NCBI RefSeq assembly: GCF_004303025.1
Contig: NZ_PJQW01000009.1
Coordinates: 129,327 to 193,326 of the forward strand
Source: Flavobacterium sp. J27
Lineage (GTDB): Bacteria > Bacteroidota > Bacteroidia > Flavobacteriales > Flavobacteriaceae
Direction of reading: 5' to 3'
Length of the DNA: 64,000 nucleotides
Below, piece by piece: positions 35,675-45,388 of this stretch (positions within the stretch are counted from its first letter, which is position 1; each line of letters starts with the position of its first letter). The notes beneath the pieces were generated by a model, which was not told the origin of the DNA, searched no databases, and was given only the letters and a program-made list of their open reading frames with translations. The translations under genes and the position numbers were made by a program.

Positions 35675-35748
35675 CGGTCTGGACGGGACTCGAACCCGCG
35701 ACCCCATGCGTGACAGGCATGTATTCTAACCAACTGAACTACCAAACC
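35675..35748 (-). tRNA. tRNA-Asp (GTC), copy 2
   Basis: 74 nt on the minus strand and identical to the copy at 35359-35432 throughout the mature sequence. The two are 242 bases apart, each with its own downstream hairpin. Confidence 0.95.
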
Positions 35749-35845
35749 AGTGCCTTATTGCGAGTGCAAATATACAACGCTTTTCTAATCTTGCAAATAT
35801 TTTTCAAAAAAAAATTCAAAAAAATTCAAAATCAAGAAACAAAAA

Positions 35846-36772
35846 TTAGCCAAACTTTTGTTTTTCAATCAAATACGTGGTTAAAATTTTTTCAAATTTT
35901 TTCCCAGCCTCAACAGGTAAATACTGAATTTTATATTGCATACAGGTATTTTTTATCTGTTGAAAATAATCTTGCACCTTTTTTTCATATTCTTCTTTAA
36001 TATTTTCAGTAAACAATTGAACACTTTCACCTGTTTCTACATCTATAAATTTCCTTGGAACATTGTTAAAATCAAAATCAAGCTCTGTTTTTTTATCATA
36101 GACATGAAAAACTACTACTTTATGCTTATTGTGCTTTAAATGCTGAAGCGCTTTAAATATTTTTTCTTCATTCTCGTACTGAAACATATCCGTAAATAAA
36201 ATCACCATAGAACGTCTGTGAATATTTTCGGCAATTTGATGCAATAAACCAACTGTATCCGTTTGCTTTTTAGGAGAAACATCATTTAAAACGGTTTCCA
36301 GTTTATTTAAAATCATACGATGATGTCTTTCACTCCCTTTTTCATTGGTATAAAATTCATATGTATCTGAATAAATACTCATTCCTACTGCGTCTCTTTG
36401 TTTTTTTAACAAATTCATCAAAACAGCTGAAGCTAAAACCGAAAAACCAATTTTATTCTCATAAAAATTTTCATCCTTTCGCAACATTGGATAATGCATA
36501 GAAGACGAATTATCTATAATTAAATGACACCTTAAATTAGTTTCTTCTTCATAGCGTTTGGTATACAAACGATCTGTTTTTGCGTAAAGTTTCCAATCTA
36601 TATGCTTTGTACTTTCTCCAGCATTATAAATTTTATGCTCGGCAAATTCAGCTGAAAAACCATGAAAAGGGCTCTTATGCATTCCTGAAATAAAACCTTC
36701 CACTACTTGATTAGCAAGCAATTCTAAGTTTTTAAAACTGGCTATTTTTTCTAATTGAGATTCTAATTTCAT
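35846..36772 (-). CDS. DUF58 domain protein (vWA-like)
   Basis: 308 residues. The DUF58 signature is complete: GFSAEFAEHKIYNAGESTKHIDWKLYAKTDRLYTKRYEEE, quoted in parts here as HIDWKLYAKT and a following vWA-like domain opening LIIDNSSSMHYP (a MIDAS-type DxSxS). DUF58 proteins usually act with a MoxR AAA+ ATPase in protein complex assembly, as in BatA operons. No moxR lies next to it in this window; it is alone between a tRNA and trxA. Confidence 0.88.
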   Translation of the reverse strand: MKLESQLEKIASFKNLELLANQVVEGFISGMHKSPFHGFSAEFAEHKIYNAGESTKHIDWKLYAKTDRLYTKRYEEETNLRCHLIIDNSSSMHYPMLRKDENFYENKIGFSVLASAVLMNLLKKQRDAVGMSIYSDTYEFYTNEKGSERHHRMILNKLETVLNDVSPKKQTDTVGLLHQIAENIHRRSMVILFTDMFQYENEEKIFKALQHLKHNKHKVVVFHVYDKKTELDFDFNNVPRKFIDVETGESVQLFTENIKEEYEKKVQDYFQQIKNTCMQYKIQYLPVEAGKKFEKILTTYLIEKQKFG

Positions 36773-36872
36773 ATCGTAAAGATAAAGAATTCTATTTACC
36801 TATTAAGAACACATAAACAAGATTCTGATAATGTAAAAGAATAAATAATACTTTTTTTACATAGAGACAAAA

Positions 36873-36900
36873 AAAACCCAACTTAAAAAAGCTGGGTTTT
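36873..36900 (-). terminator. trxA terminator
   Basis: AAAACCCA/TGGGTTTT hairpin with an A/T-rich loop, followed on the minus strand by a T-run. Confidence 0.75.
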
Positions 36901-36921
36901 TACTTTCTTTTTCAATATATC

Positions 36922-37239
36922 TTATAACAAAGCATCTATTGCATCTGTATATGTTTTTTTAGGTGCTACTCCTACTTGTCTTCCTACTACTTCTCCGTTT
37001 TGGAATACTAAAACAGTTGGAATGTTTCTAACACCATATTTTGCTGCGAATTCTTGGTTTGCATCTACATCTACTTTCCCTACAACAGCTTTACCGTCAT
37101 ATTCTGTAGCTACTTCATCTATAACTGGTCCTACCATTCTACAAGGACCACACCAAGCTGCCCAAAAATCTACTACTACTGGTTTATCTGATTTTAATAC
37201 TACTTCTTCAAAAGTTGCATCTGTAATTGCTAATGCCAT
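36922..37239 (-). CDS. trxA: Thioredoxin
   Basis: 105 residues, the classic length. The redox site is Trp29-Cys30-Gly-Pro-Cys33 and the cis-Pro motif is IPT near 75. It reduces cytoplasmic disulfides, including those of the ribonucleotide reductase encoded farther along. It has its own promoter (37303-37310) and terminator. Confidence 0.97.
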   Translation of the reverse strand: MALAITDATFEEVVLKSDKPVVVDFWAAWCGPCRMVGPVIDEVATEYDGKAVVGKVDVDANQEFAAKYGVRNIPTVLVFQNGEVVGRQVGVAPKKTYTDAIDALL

Positions 37240-37279
37240 TTCTTTCTTTTTTTATATTTTTAAATTGCTTTACCTAACT

Positions 37280-37310
37280 TTGAGTTTGTTTGAACTCAAT
37301 TACAAATTTA
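37280..37310 (-). promoter_or_regulatory. trxA -7 element and leader hairpin
   Basis: Minus-strand TAAATTTG at 37310-37303 is a perfect TAnnTTTG. Just downstream TTGAGTT/AACTCAA (37280-37299) forms a 7-bp inverted repeat with a 6-base loop in the leader, at or just after the expected transcription start. Confidence 0.45.
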
Positions 37311-37377
37311 GAAATAAAAATCCCAAATTTGCTATTTTAATATAAATTTTACCTATGGTTCAATTTATAAAACGAAT

Positions 37378-37962
37378 TTATAGATTCTTTAACACACTTA
37401 CTAACAAACTCCCTTTTAATCGTTTAGTATAATCTGGATTGATATATAAAAAGTCAATTTCTTGATTCTCATTAACCACATACACGGTAGGAACTGGCAA
37501 CCAACTGGTGTTTTTATTATCTGAATATTGTCCTAACATTTTGCCATATTTTTCAGGTGAAGCAAAGGCTATTCCTAAAGCTTTCGAAAAAAAACCATCA
37601 CTATCAGAAAACAAACTATATTTTAATTTGTCTTTTTCAGTAGTTTCTTTTAAAAAAGAAGGCGCATCTGGACTAACTGCTATGATTTGGTAACCCAAAC
37701 TCAAAATATCTTTTTCTATCTCTTGCATATCGGCCAATTGCGCATTACAATAAGGACACCAACCTCCACGATACATAATTAAAACTGTCTTTTTTGCAAA
37801 AAGAGAATTGGTAGCTACTTTTTTTCCATTAACATCCCGAAGTTCTACGTTTGGTATTTTTTCCCCAATTAATAAAGGAGCAATATTTTCAGGTTTATCT
37901 GCTATTTGTGCTTGCAATGATACCATTAGAGTAAACACAATAATTGTAAATACTTTTTTCAT
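37378..37962 (-). CDS. Periplasmic thioredoxin-fold peroxiredoxin-like protein (AhpC/TSA)
   Basis: 194 residues. A signal peptide (about 1-19) is followed by a peroxiredoxin-like/thioredoxin fold with active site YRGGWCPYC (Cys69, Cys72). This GGWCPYC pattern is that of AhpC/TSA-family peroxiredoxin-like proteins. It probably reduces peroxide or disulfides outside the cytoplasm. It is a single gene. Confidence 0.85.
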   Translation of the reverse strand: MKKVFTIIVFTLMVSLQAQIADKPENIAPLLIGEKIPNVELRDVNGKKVATNSLFAKKTVLIMYRGGWCPYCNAQLADMQEIEKDILSLGYQIIAVSPDAPSFLKETTEKDKLKYSLFSDSDGFFSKALGIAFASPEKYGKMLGQYSDNKNTSWLPVPTVYVVNENQEIDFLYINPDYTKRLKGSLLVSVLKNL

Positions 37963-38031
37963 TTTATTATTTTATAAATTCTAATACAAAAGTATCTCAT
38001 CTATTGTTTTAGGTTTGTTGGCTAGCTAACA

Positions 38032-41000
38032 TTAATTGAGTTTAAAATTAATTTGCATATTTTCTAGTTCTTGCAACAATTCATTAGAAATCTTAATTTT
38101 CATTTTTCTACTAGGCATACTCAGTTTTGTGACCACTTTTATCTCTTCCACTTCCTTTATTTCTGGTTCAATCTCTACTGCTTCAAATTCCGATTCTGAT
38201 TCTGTTTCATCACTCACATCAATCGTTTCATTTTCAATAGTTTCTATAATTTGTTTTTTTACTTTTTCCAATTCCATTACTTCAATAGTCACCGTATTTT
38301 CACCTTTTTCTTTGGTAAACAAATCATACAACGCCTGAATCAGATGTTCACTTAAATCGGTTATACTAAACTGTAAAATCAATTTTTTAGCAAAAGTTGT
38401 TAGTACATCTTGTAACATTTTTACTTCTATAAATTGCAATCTAGGATCTCCTTTTTTACCTTCCGCATTGACCCAACCTTCTTTAACAACTAACTTTATA
38501 AACGTAAAATTATTTTGAATTAAAAAATGTCTAAATTTTAAATACTCTTCCCCAAAAATCCTGAATTCATAGGTTTCATCATAACCTTCAAGCGTAAACA
38601 TTCCCCAACCTTTCCCATTTTTTGCCACACGGTGTTCCACTTTTGTAATAATTCCACCAATACTAATATTTTTACCAACGAAATTATTTAAATCTTTCAG
38701 CTCTTCTAATTTAGCATTACAGAAATATTTCATTTCGTATTTATAATCATCTAGAGGATGCCCTGAAATATAAATACCCACTACTTCTTTTTCTTTTGCC
38801 AATTTTTCCATAGTATTCCATTCTTCACATGGCGGAACAACTGGCTCAGCAATTTGCACTTCAGAAGCATCACCAAACAAACTTACTTGAGAGGAATTCT
38901 CATTTTCTTGAAATTTAGCTCCGTACTTCATCGCTTTTTCTAAAAATGTAACATGATCTCCTTCATCATGAAAATATTGCCCTCTATGTGTGTCAGAAAA
39001 ACAATCAAATCCACCGGCTAAAGCTAAATTTTCAAAGGCTTTTTTGTTAGCAGCACGTAAATCGATTCGTTTGGCTAAATCAAAAATAGATTTGTACCTA
39101 CCCTCTTTTCTACTTTCAACAATGGTATTTACCGCTCCTTCACCCACTCCTTTTATCGCTCCCATTCCAAATCGAATGGCATAATCTTCATTAACAGTAA
39201 ATTTATAATACGATTCATTAACATCTGGACCAAGAACAGCTAATCCCATGCGTTTACACTCTTCCATAAAGAAAGAAACTTGCTTAATATCGTTCATGTT
39301 ATTCGAAAGTACTGCAGCCATATATTCTGCAGGATAATGTGCTTTTAAATAAGCTGTTTGATAAGCAACCCAAGCATAACAAGTCGAATGTGATTTATTG
39401 AAAGCATAACTTGCAAAAGCTTCCCAATCTTTCCATATTTTTTCCAACACCGTTGCATCGTGTCCTTTCGCTGCTGCTTGTTCCACGAATTTAGGCTTCA
39501 TCTTATCCAAAACATCCTTTTGCTTTTTACCCATAGCTTTACGCAAGACATCAGCTTCACCTTTAGTAAAACCTGCTAAAGATTGAGATAGAAGCATTAC
39601 CTGTTCCTGATACACTGTAATACCATAGGTTTCTCCCAAGTATTCTTCACAAGCATCTAAATCATACACTATAGGTTCCTCTCCATTTTTTCTTCTTACG
39701 AATGAAGGAATGTATTCCAAAGGACCTGGTCTATATAACGCATTCATTGCAATTAAGTCACCAAATACCGTTGGTTTCAAATCCTTCATATACTTTTGCA
39801 TTCCAGGAGACTCATATTGAAAGATTCCTACAGTTTCCCCTCTTTGAAATAATTCGTACGTTTTGATATCATCAATCGGAAATTCATCTGGATTGAGTTG
39901 AATTCCAGTTCGGTATTTCACTAATTTAACCGTATCTTTTATCAAAGTTAGGGTCTTCAAACCCAAGAAATCCATTTTTAATAACCCAGCACTTTCTGCT
40001 ACAGAGTTATCAAATTGAGTTACATATAAATCGGAATCTTTTGCAGTAGTTACTGGAACATAATTCGTAATATCTGAAGGTGTAATAATTACTCCACAAG
40101 CATGAATTCCAGTATTACGCATGGAACCCTCTAGAATTTTAGCCTGCTGAATCGTTTCCCCTGCCAAATCTCCTTCATTTGCGATGGTAATTAATTCCTT
40201 TACTCGGTCAAACTCATCAGAACGCAAGGCTTTTTTCACATCTTCTTCCTTTTCAGAAATAAATCGGGCCAAATTCCATTTGGAAGGCATCATTCCAGGA
40301 ATTAATTTTGCAATTCTATCTGCTTCAAACAAAGGTAAATCCAGTACACGAGCCGTGTCGCGAATAGCTGATTTAGTAGCCATTTTACCATAAGTAATAA
40401 TTTGCGCTACCTGATTGGCTCCGTATTTTTTAATTACATAATCCATCACACGTCCACGTCCTTCATCATCAAAATCAATATCAATATCGGGCATCGAGAC
40501 ACGATCAGGATTTAAGAAACGCTCAAAAAGTAAATCGTATTTAATAGGATCTATATTCGTAATTCCTAAACAGTATGCTACCGCAGAACCCGCAGCTGAA
40601 CCACGACCAGGACCAACAGAAACATCCATTTTTCTAGCTTCAGCAATAAAATCCTGTACAATTAAGAAATAGCCAGGATAACCCGAATTCGAAATCGTTA
40701 ATAATTCAAAATCCAAACGTTCTTGAATATCAGGGGTAATTTCGACATACCTGCGTTTGGCCCCTTCCATAGCGAGGTGTCTCAAGTAAGCATTTTCACC
40801 TCGAACACCACCATCTTCAGCATCGGCAGGATCTACAAATTCATCTGGAATATCGTATTTTGGTAGTAATACATCGCGATAAAGTGAGTAAATTTCGACC
40901 TTGTCAATTATTTCTTGGATGTTTATAATGGCTTCTGGTAAATCGGTAAAAAGTTTTTTCATTTCTTCTTCCGACTTAAAATAATATTCTTGATTGGGTA

Positions 41001-42552
41001 AACCGTAGCGATATCCTCTTCCTCTACCAATAGGAGTTGCCTGTTTTTCTCCATCCTTCACACACAATAAAATATCATGTGCATTCGCATCTTCTTTATT
41101 CAGATAGAATGTATTATTGGTTGCAACCAATTTTACTTGGTGCTTTTGAGCCAATTCAATTAAGGTTTTATTTACCCGATTTTCATCTTCTTGATTGTGC
41201 CTCATGATTTCCAAATAGAAATCGGATCCAAATTGATTTTTCCACCAAATCAAAGCTTCTTCGGCTTGGTTTTCACCAATATTTAAAATTTTACTAGGAA
41301 TTTCACCGTATAAATTCCCTGATAAAACCATAACATCATCTTTATATTTCTCAACTACCGTTTTATCAATCCTAGGAACATAATAAAACCCATCTACATA
41401 AGCTATGGAAGCCATTTTTGCTAGATTATGATATCCTTTTTTGTTTTTTGCTAACAAAACAACTTGGTATCCGTTATCCTTTTTGGTTTTATCCAAATGA
41501 TTCTCACAAATATTAAATTCACAACCTACGATTGGTTTAATTTCTATATCAGTAGGCTCTTCTCCTGCTTCAATCGCTGCTTCAATCTTTGCTTTGGCCG
41601 CCTTATTGTGATTCATAACCGCACTCACAAAATGAAAAGCTCCCATCATATTACCCGTATCTGTCATGGCAACGGCTGGCATATTATTTTTAGCCGTAGC
41701 TCCTACCAAAGCAGGAATACCAATAGTGGACTGCAATACTGAAAATTGTGTGTGATTGTGTAAATGAGCAAACTTTGCATTAGAAAAATCTTTTTTATCT
41801 TCTTCAGAAATCGTCGTTTGTACATTTTCTTGTTCAATTTTTTGCAGTCTTTTACGTATAGCGTCTGAAGCAGCTTTTAAATTGATATGCTCTAACCCAA
41901 TTAATTGAATTTCAGCAGGATTACTTTCTTTAAAACGTGTAAAATAATCAGGAGTTACATCTAATTCTTCTTTTGTGAATACTTCCCTTTTGATTAATTC
42001 TAAAAAACAACGCGTAGTGGCTTCCACATCGGCCGTTGCATTATGCGCTTCTGCAAAAGGTTCTCCAAACAAATACTCATGCAATTCAGTTAAGGTTGGC
42101 AATTTAAATTTACCACCTCGACCTCCTGGCAATTTTAATAATTCAGCTGTTACTTCTGTACATGTGTCTAAAACAGGCATTTTAGACATTTCAGAAGCGA
42201 CACCCATTCGGTAAAATTCGCACCCCATAATATTGATATCAAACCCTACATTTTGACCCACAATAAATTTTGCTTTAGATAGCGCTAAGTTGAATTTCTC
42301 TAATACTTCACTTAAAGGCACCCCTTGCTCTTCTGCTAATTCTGTAGAAATACCATGAATTCGTTCCGCATCATAAGGTATATTAAACCCTTCTGGTTTT
42401 ACTAAATAATCTTGATGTTCGACAACATTCCCCATTTCATCATGCAACTGCCAGGCAATTTGTATACAACGCGGCCAGTTATCAGTATCGGTTATAGGTG
42501 CTGCCCAACTTCTAGGTAACCCTGTGGTTTCAGTATCGAATATTAAATACAT
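38032..42552 (-). CDS. dnaE: DNA polymerase III alpha subunit with N-terminal DEDDh exonuclease
   Basis: 1506 residues. Residues 1-185 are a DnaQ/epsilon-like exonuclease (FDTETTGLP with Asp6 and Glu8). Then come a PHP domain from about 262 (FAHLHNHTQFSVL), the palm and fingers (GPGRGSAAGSAVAYCLGI; MPDIDIDFDD carries the catalytic Asps), the helix-hairpin-helix region, an OB fold (IGGIITKVEHRV) and an acidic tail (about 1420-1475). A fused exonuclease-DnaE is characteristic of Bacteroidota. It is the main replicative polymerase. Confidence 0.97.
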   Translation of the reverse strand: MYLIFDTETTGLPRSWAAPITDTDNWPRCIQIAWQLHDEMGNVVEHQDYLVKPEGFNIPYDAERIHGISTELAEEQGVPLSEVLEKFNLALSKAKFIVGQNVGFDINIMGCEFYRMGVASEMSKMPVLDTCTEVTAELLKLPGGRGGKFKLPTLTELHEYLFGEPFAEAHNATADVEATTRCFLELIKREVFTKEELDVTPDYFTRFKESNPAEIQLIGLEHINLKAASDAIRKRLQKIEQENVQTTISEEDKKDFSNAKFAHLHNHTQFSVLQSTIGIPALVGATAKNNMPAVAMTDTGNMMGAFHFVSAVMNHNKAAKAKIEAAIEAGEEPTDIEIKPIVGCEFNICENHLDKTKKDNGYQVVLLAKNKKGYHNLAKMASIAYVDGFYYVPRIDKTVVEKYKDDVMVLSGNLYGEIPSKILNIGENQAEEALIWWKNQFGSDFYLEIMRHNQEDENRVNKTLIELAQKHQVKLVATNNTFYLNKEDANAHDILLCVKDGEKQATPIGRGRGYRYGLPNQEYYFKSEEEMKKLFTDLPEAIINIQEIIDKVEIYSLYRDVLLPKYDIPDEFVDPADAEDGGVRGENAYLRHLAMEGAKRRYVEITPDIQERLDFELLTISNSGYPGYFLIVQDFIAEARKMDVSVGPGRGSAAGSAVAYCLGITNIDPIKYDLLFERFLNPDRVSMPDIDIDFDDEGRGRVMDYVIKKYGANQVAQIITYGKMATKSAIRDTARVLDLPLFEADRIAKLIPGMMPSKWNLARFISEKEEDVKKALRSDEFDRVKELITIANEGDLAGETIQQAKILEGSMRNTGIHACGVIITPSDITNYVPVTTAKDSDLYVTQFDNSVAESAGLLKMDFLGLKTLTLIKDTVKLVKYRTGIQLNPDEFPIDDIKTYELFQRGETVGIFQYESPGMQKYMKDLKPTVFGDLIAMNALYRPGPLEYIPSFVRRKNGEEPIVYDLDACEEYLGETYGITVYQEQVMLLSQSLAGFTKGEADVLRKAMGKKQKDVLDKMKPKFVEQAAAKGHDATVLEKIWKDWEAFASYAFNKSHSTCYAWVAYQTAYLKAHYPAEYMAAVLSNNMNDIKQVSFFMEECKRMGLAVLGPDVNESYYKFTVNEDYAIRFGMGAIKGVGEGAVNTIVESRKEGRYKSIFDLAKRIDLRAANKKAFENLALAGGFDCFSDTHRGQYFHDEGDHVTFLEKAMKYGAKFQENENSSQVSLFGDASEVQIAEPVVPPCEEWNTMEKLAKEKEVVGIYISGHPLDDYKYEMKYFCNAKLEELKDLNNFVGKNISIGGIITKVEHRVAKNGKGWGMFTLEGYDETYEFRIFGEEYLKFRHFLIQNNFTFIKLVVKEGWVNAEGKKGDPRLQFIEVKMLQDVLTTFAKKLILQFSITDLSEHLIQALYDLFTKEKGENTVTIEVMELEKVKKQIIETIENETIDVSDETESESEFEAVEIEPEIKEVEEIKVVTKLSMPSRKMKIKISNELLQELENMQINFKLN

Positions 42553-42660
42553 AATCTGCTTATTTCCAAATGATTAAAACATCTTTGCTTTTCAAAATGA
42601 CAAACTTCAAAATTACGACTATTAAAAATAAGGAGCAATTTTAGTTGTTAACAAGAAAAC

Positions 42661-42690
42661 AAAAAAGCCATCTCGGTATGAGATGGCTTT
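42661..42690 (-). terminator. Terminator of the DUF6252 lipoprotein gene
   Basis: AAAGCCATCTC/GAGATGGCTTT, 11-bp stem with a 5-base loop and a minus-strand T-run. Confidence 0.85.
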
Positions 42691-42709
42691 AAATTGTATT
42701 TTTTACTTA

Positions 42710-43396
42710 TTAATTTACAGGAATTCTATAGAAAACCCCTTGAGAAAAAGTAATCACTTCACCATTATCATCAACAGCATTCAGTTTAAATGTACCCGTA
42801 TAAGTTCCATTTTCAACTTTTTGAATTACAATTTCTCCATTGCTTTGTTGGGTATTTACCACTCTAAAAGTAGCATTATTATTACCACCATCTAAAGTAA
42901 CAATATCACCCGCAACATAGTTAGCACCTCTCGCTTTAATTGTATCAGTAACTATCGCTCCTAAACTATTTACTGTTACTTTAAACACTAAACCAGCACC
43001 TGAACCTCCTGTAGTTAAAGCAGAGGTAGAAGCCGAATAAGCATTTCCAGAAGTTAACTTTCTAGTTAAGAAAGCTGGTCCAGGAAAAATATCTGTATCA
43101 AAAACATCAGTACTATTACCTGTTTTTAAAGTATAAGTACCAAAATTAGCTTGGTTTGTAGTTCCTAAAAGATAGGTTCCAAGATTTGCAGAACTTGTAG
43201 TGAGCACTAATTTTTCATTTCCTCTTAAAGCTGTGATAATTAAACCTCCATTGACTCCAATAGACAAATGTGTTTCTTGAGATTTCCAATTAGCATCATT
43301 TAATTTTGCTTGAAATGCAGGATTATTAACTTGTGTTTCATTAACACAAGAAGTAACCAACAATACACAACCAAATAAAGCAATTATTTTTTTCAT
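42710..43396 (-). CDS. DUF6252-like lipoprotein with glycine-rich insert
   Basis: 228 residues. The signal peptide ends LLVTSC (Cys17), a lipobox. The body matches the DUF6252 pattern (FQAKLNDANWKS; GTYTGTFKLNAVDDNG; FSQGVFYRI). Residues about 128-180 look inserted: a GSGAGLVFKVTV... GANYVAGDIVTLDGG segment like repeats in phage and marine virion structural proteins. The smaller relative at 53233 lacks it. Exported to the outer envelope; function unknown. Confidence 0.75.
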   Translation of the reverse strand: MKKIIALFGCVLLVTSCVNETQVNNPAFQAKLNDANWKSQETHLSIGVNGGLIITALRGNEKLVLTTSSANLGTYLLGTTNQANFGTYTLKTGNSTDVFDTDIFPGPAFLTRKLTSGNAYSASTSALTTGGSGAGLVFKVTVNSLGAIVTDTIKARGANYVAGDIVTLDGGNNNATFRVVNTQQSNGEIVIQKVENGTYTGTFKLNAVDDNGEVITFSQGVFYRIPVN

Positions 43397-43492
43397 TTAA
43401 TATCTTGTTTAGTACATAATTAGACAAAAATAATTTTTTTAATTTAAACTTAACATAAAAATCACAAAATTTTTTTTCAAAAACATACACCA

Positions 43493-43549
43493 TTGTAAAA
43501 CAAAGTTTTGTACATTTGCACCCTTAAATAACTGAGGTCGGGTACCTCA
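43493..43549 (+). promoter_or_regulatory. rpsP promoter and leader hairpin
   Basis: TTG at 43493 and a perfect TACATTTG at 43511-43518. The leader carries TGAGGT/ACCTCA (43533-43549), a 6-bp hairpin with a 5-base loop, which might serve autoregulation of the ribosomal protein operon. Confidence 0.55.
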
Positions 43550-43566
43550 ACATTAATCAAAAGATT

Positions 43567-44109
43567 ATGCCTGTAAAAATTAGATTACAAAGACATGGTA
43601 AAAAAGGAAAACCTTTTTACTGGATCGTAGCAGCAGATGCTCGTTCAAAAAGAGATGGTAAATTCTTAGACAAAATTGGAACTTACAATCCTAACACAAA
43701 CCCAGCAACTATCGATTTAAATTTAGATAGCGCTGTACAATGGTTACACAATGGTGCTCAGCCAACTGACACTGCAAGAGCAATTTTATCTTACAAAGGT
43801 GCTTTATTAAAACACCATTTAGATGGAGGTGTTCGTAAAGGTGCTTTAACTCAAGAGCAAGCTGACGCTAAATTAGCAGCTTGGTTAGATGAGAAAGCTG
43901 GAAAAGTTGATGCTAAGAAAGATGGTTTAAGCAAAGCACAAGCTGACGCTAAAGCGAAAGCTTTAAAAGCAGAAAAAGAAGCTAACGAAAAACGTTTAGC
44001 TGCTCAAGCTGAGGCTGCAAAAGCTGCTGAAGCTGAAGCTGCAACTGAAGAAGCAGCTGCTGAAGAGGCTCCAGCTGTAGAAGAAAACAACGAAGAAACA
44101 GAAGCTTAA
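43567..44109 (+). CDS. rpsP: 30S ribosomal protein S16 with Ala/Glu-rich extension
   Basis: 180 residues. The first ~80 are S16 (MPVKIRLQRHGKKGKPFYWIV... DKIGTYNPN). The last ~100 are a Lys/Ala then Glu/Ala-rich tail, common in Bacteroidota S16 but absent from the ~82-residue E. coli protein. It is the first gene of the rpsP-rimM unit and has a strong promoter. Confidence 0.98.
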   Translation: MPVKIRLQRHGKKGKPFYWIVAADARSKRDGKFLDKIGTYNPNTNPATIDLNLDSAVQWLHNGAQPTDTARAILSYKGALLKHHLDGGVRKGALTQEQADAKLAAWLDEKAGKVDAKKDGLSKAQADAKAKALKAEKEANEKRLAAQAEAAKAAEAEAATEEAAAEEAPAVEENNEETEA

Positions 44110-44125
44110 TTTTTAATTCGTAATA

Positions 44126-44653
44126 ATGCATAAAAAAGAGTGTTTCTATTTAGGCAAAGTTGCGAGAAAATTTAGTTTTAAAGGGGAAGTTTTGATCTAT
44201 TTAGATACAGACGAACCTGAATTGTATCAAAATTTGGAATCAGTATTTGTTGAATTAAACAAATCACTGGTTCCATTTTTTATTGAAAAAAGTGCACTTC
44301 ATAAAGATAAATTTTTACGCGTTCGTTTTGAAGATATAGATTCTGAAGCAGCGGCTGATGAAATCATGAATTGCGATTTATATCTTCCTTTAACCATGTT
44401 GCCTAAATTAGACGGAAATAAATTTTATTACCATGAAATCATCGGTTTTGAGGTAGAAGATATTCGTTTAGGAACTATTGGCACTATGAAAGGTGTAAAT
44501 GACAATAACGCACAACCTCTCTTTGAGATTATAAATGGCGAAATTGAAATTTTAGTTCCTATGATTGATGATTTCATTGTTAAAATAGACCGAACTAACA
44601 AAAAAGTCATTTTAAACACCCCACAAGGCTTAGTGGATTTATACTTGAGTTAA
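44126..44653 (+). CDS. rimM: Ribosome maturation factor RimM
   Basis: 175 residues with the two RimM beta-barrels: an N-terminal domain (FYLGKVARKFSFKGEVLIYLD) and a PRC-barrel (YHEIIGFEVED; IEILVPMIDDFIVKID). It assists assembly of the 30S head and binds S19. It lies 16 bases after rpsP, the conserved order. Confidence 0.96.
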   Translation: MHKKECFYLGKVARKFSFKGEVLIYLDTDEPELYQNLESVFVELNKSLVPFFIEKSALHKDKFLRVRFEDIDSEAAADEIMNCDLYLPLTMLPKLDGNKFYYHEIIGFEVEDIRLGTIGTMKGVNDNNAQPLFEIINGEIEILVPMIDDFIVKIDRTNKKVILNTPQGLVDLYLS

Positions 44654-44678
44654 AATCCAAACAAAAAAATTGGGACTT

Positions 44679-45386
44679 ATGGAGTTCAAATTCAAACAAT
44701 TCACTGTAAATCAAGACCGTTGCGCTATGAAAATTGGCACAGACGCTGTTTTATTAGGTTCTTGGACTCCATTAATTAACAATCCTTATGCCATTCTTGA
44801 CATCGGTGCTGGGACAGGCGTTTTAGCTTTAATGTTAGCACAACGAAGCTCAGCAGAGCAAATTGATGCCATTGAAATTGACGACGACGCTTTTGAACAA
44901 GCTACAGAAAACTTTGAAGCTTCACCGTGGAATGACCGCCTCTTTTGTTTTCATGCAGGTTTAGATGAATTTATGGAGGAACCTGAAGACGAATATGATT
45001 TAATCATTTCTAACCCTCCATTTTACACTGAAGATCACAAAACATCAAATACAAAACGAGATTTAGCACGTTTCGAAGACGCCTTACCTTTTGAAGATTT
45101 AATTGAAGCCGCCGATTTATTACTTTCTGAAAATGGTGTTTTTTCCATTATCATTCCTTATAAAGAAGAAAATCGTTTTTTAACTTTAGCAGCCTCTTTT
45201 GAATTGTATCCTTTACAAATCACTCGTGTAAAAGGAACTCCAACTACGGAAATAAAAAGAAGTTTACTGGCTTTTTCAAGAATCCAACAAACTCCTTTAA
45301 TTGACGAATTAACTATTGAAATTTCTCGTCATGAATACACTTTAGAATATATCAATCTTACCCAAGATTTTTATTTAAAGATGTGA
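44679..45386 (+). CDS. trmN: tRNA1(Val) adenine(37)-N6-methyltransferase
   Basis: 235 residues from the ATG at 44679; an in-frame TTG at 44670 would add only three residues and is less likely. The front FKQFTVNQDRCAMKIGTDAVLLG is the YfiC/TrmN6 hallmark; GAGTGVLAL binds SAM and SNPPFY is the N6-adenine catalytic motif. It methylates A37 of tRNA-Val in E. coli. It is probably transcribed with rimM. Confidence 0.9.
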   Translation: MEFKFKQFTVNQDRCAMKIGTDAVLLGSWTPLINNPYAILDIGAGTGVLALMLAQRSSAEQIDAIEIDDDAFEQATENFEASPWNDRLFCFHAGLDEFMEEPEDEYDLIISNPPFYTEDHKTSNTKRDLARFEDALPFEDLIEAADLLLSENGVFSIIIPYKEENRFLTLAASFELYPLQITRVKGTPTTEIKRSLLAFSRIQQTPLIDELTIEISRHEYTLEYINLTQDFYLKM

Positions 45387-45388
45387 TA

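Noticed and set aside
44203..44216. ATACAGACGAAC half-site-like word in rimM
   Set aside because: In-frame coding sequence with no phased partner (GTTTTGA at the 21-bp position).
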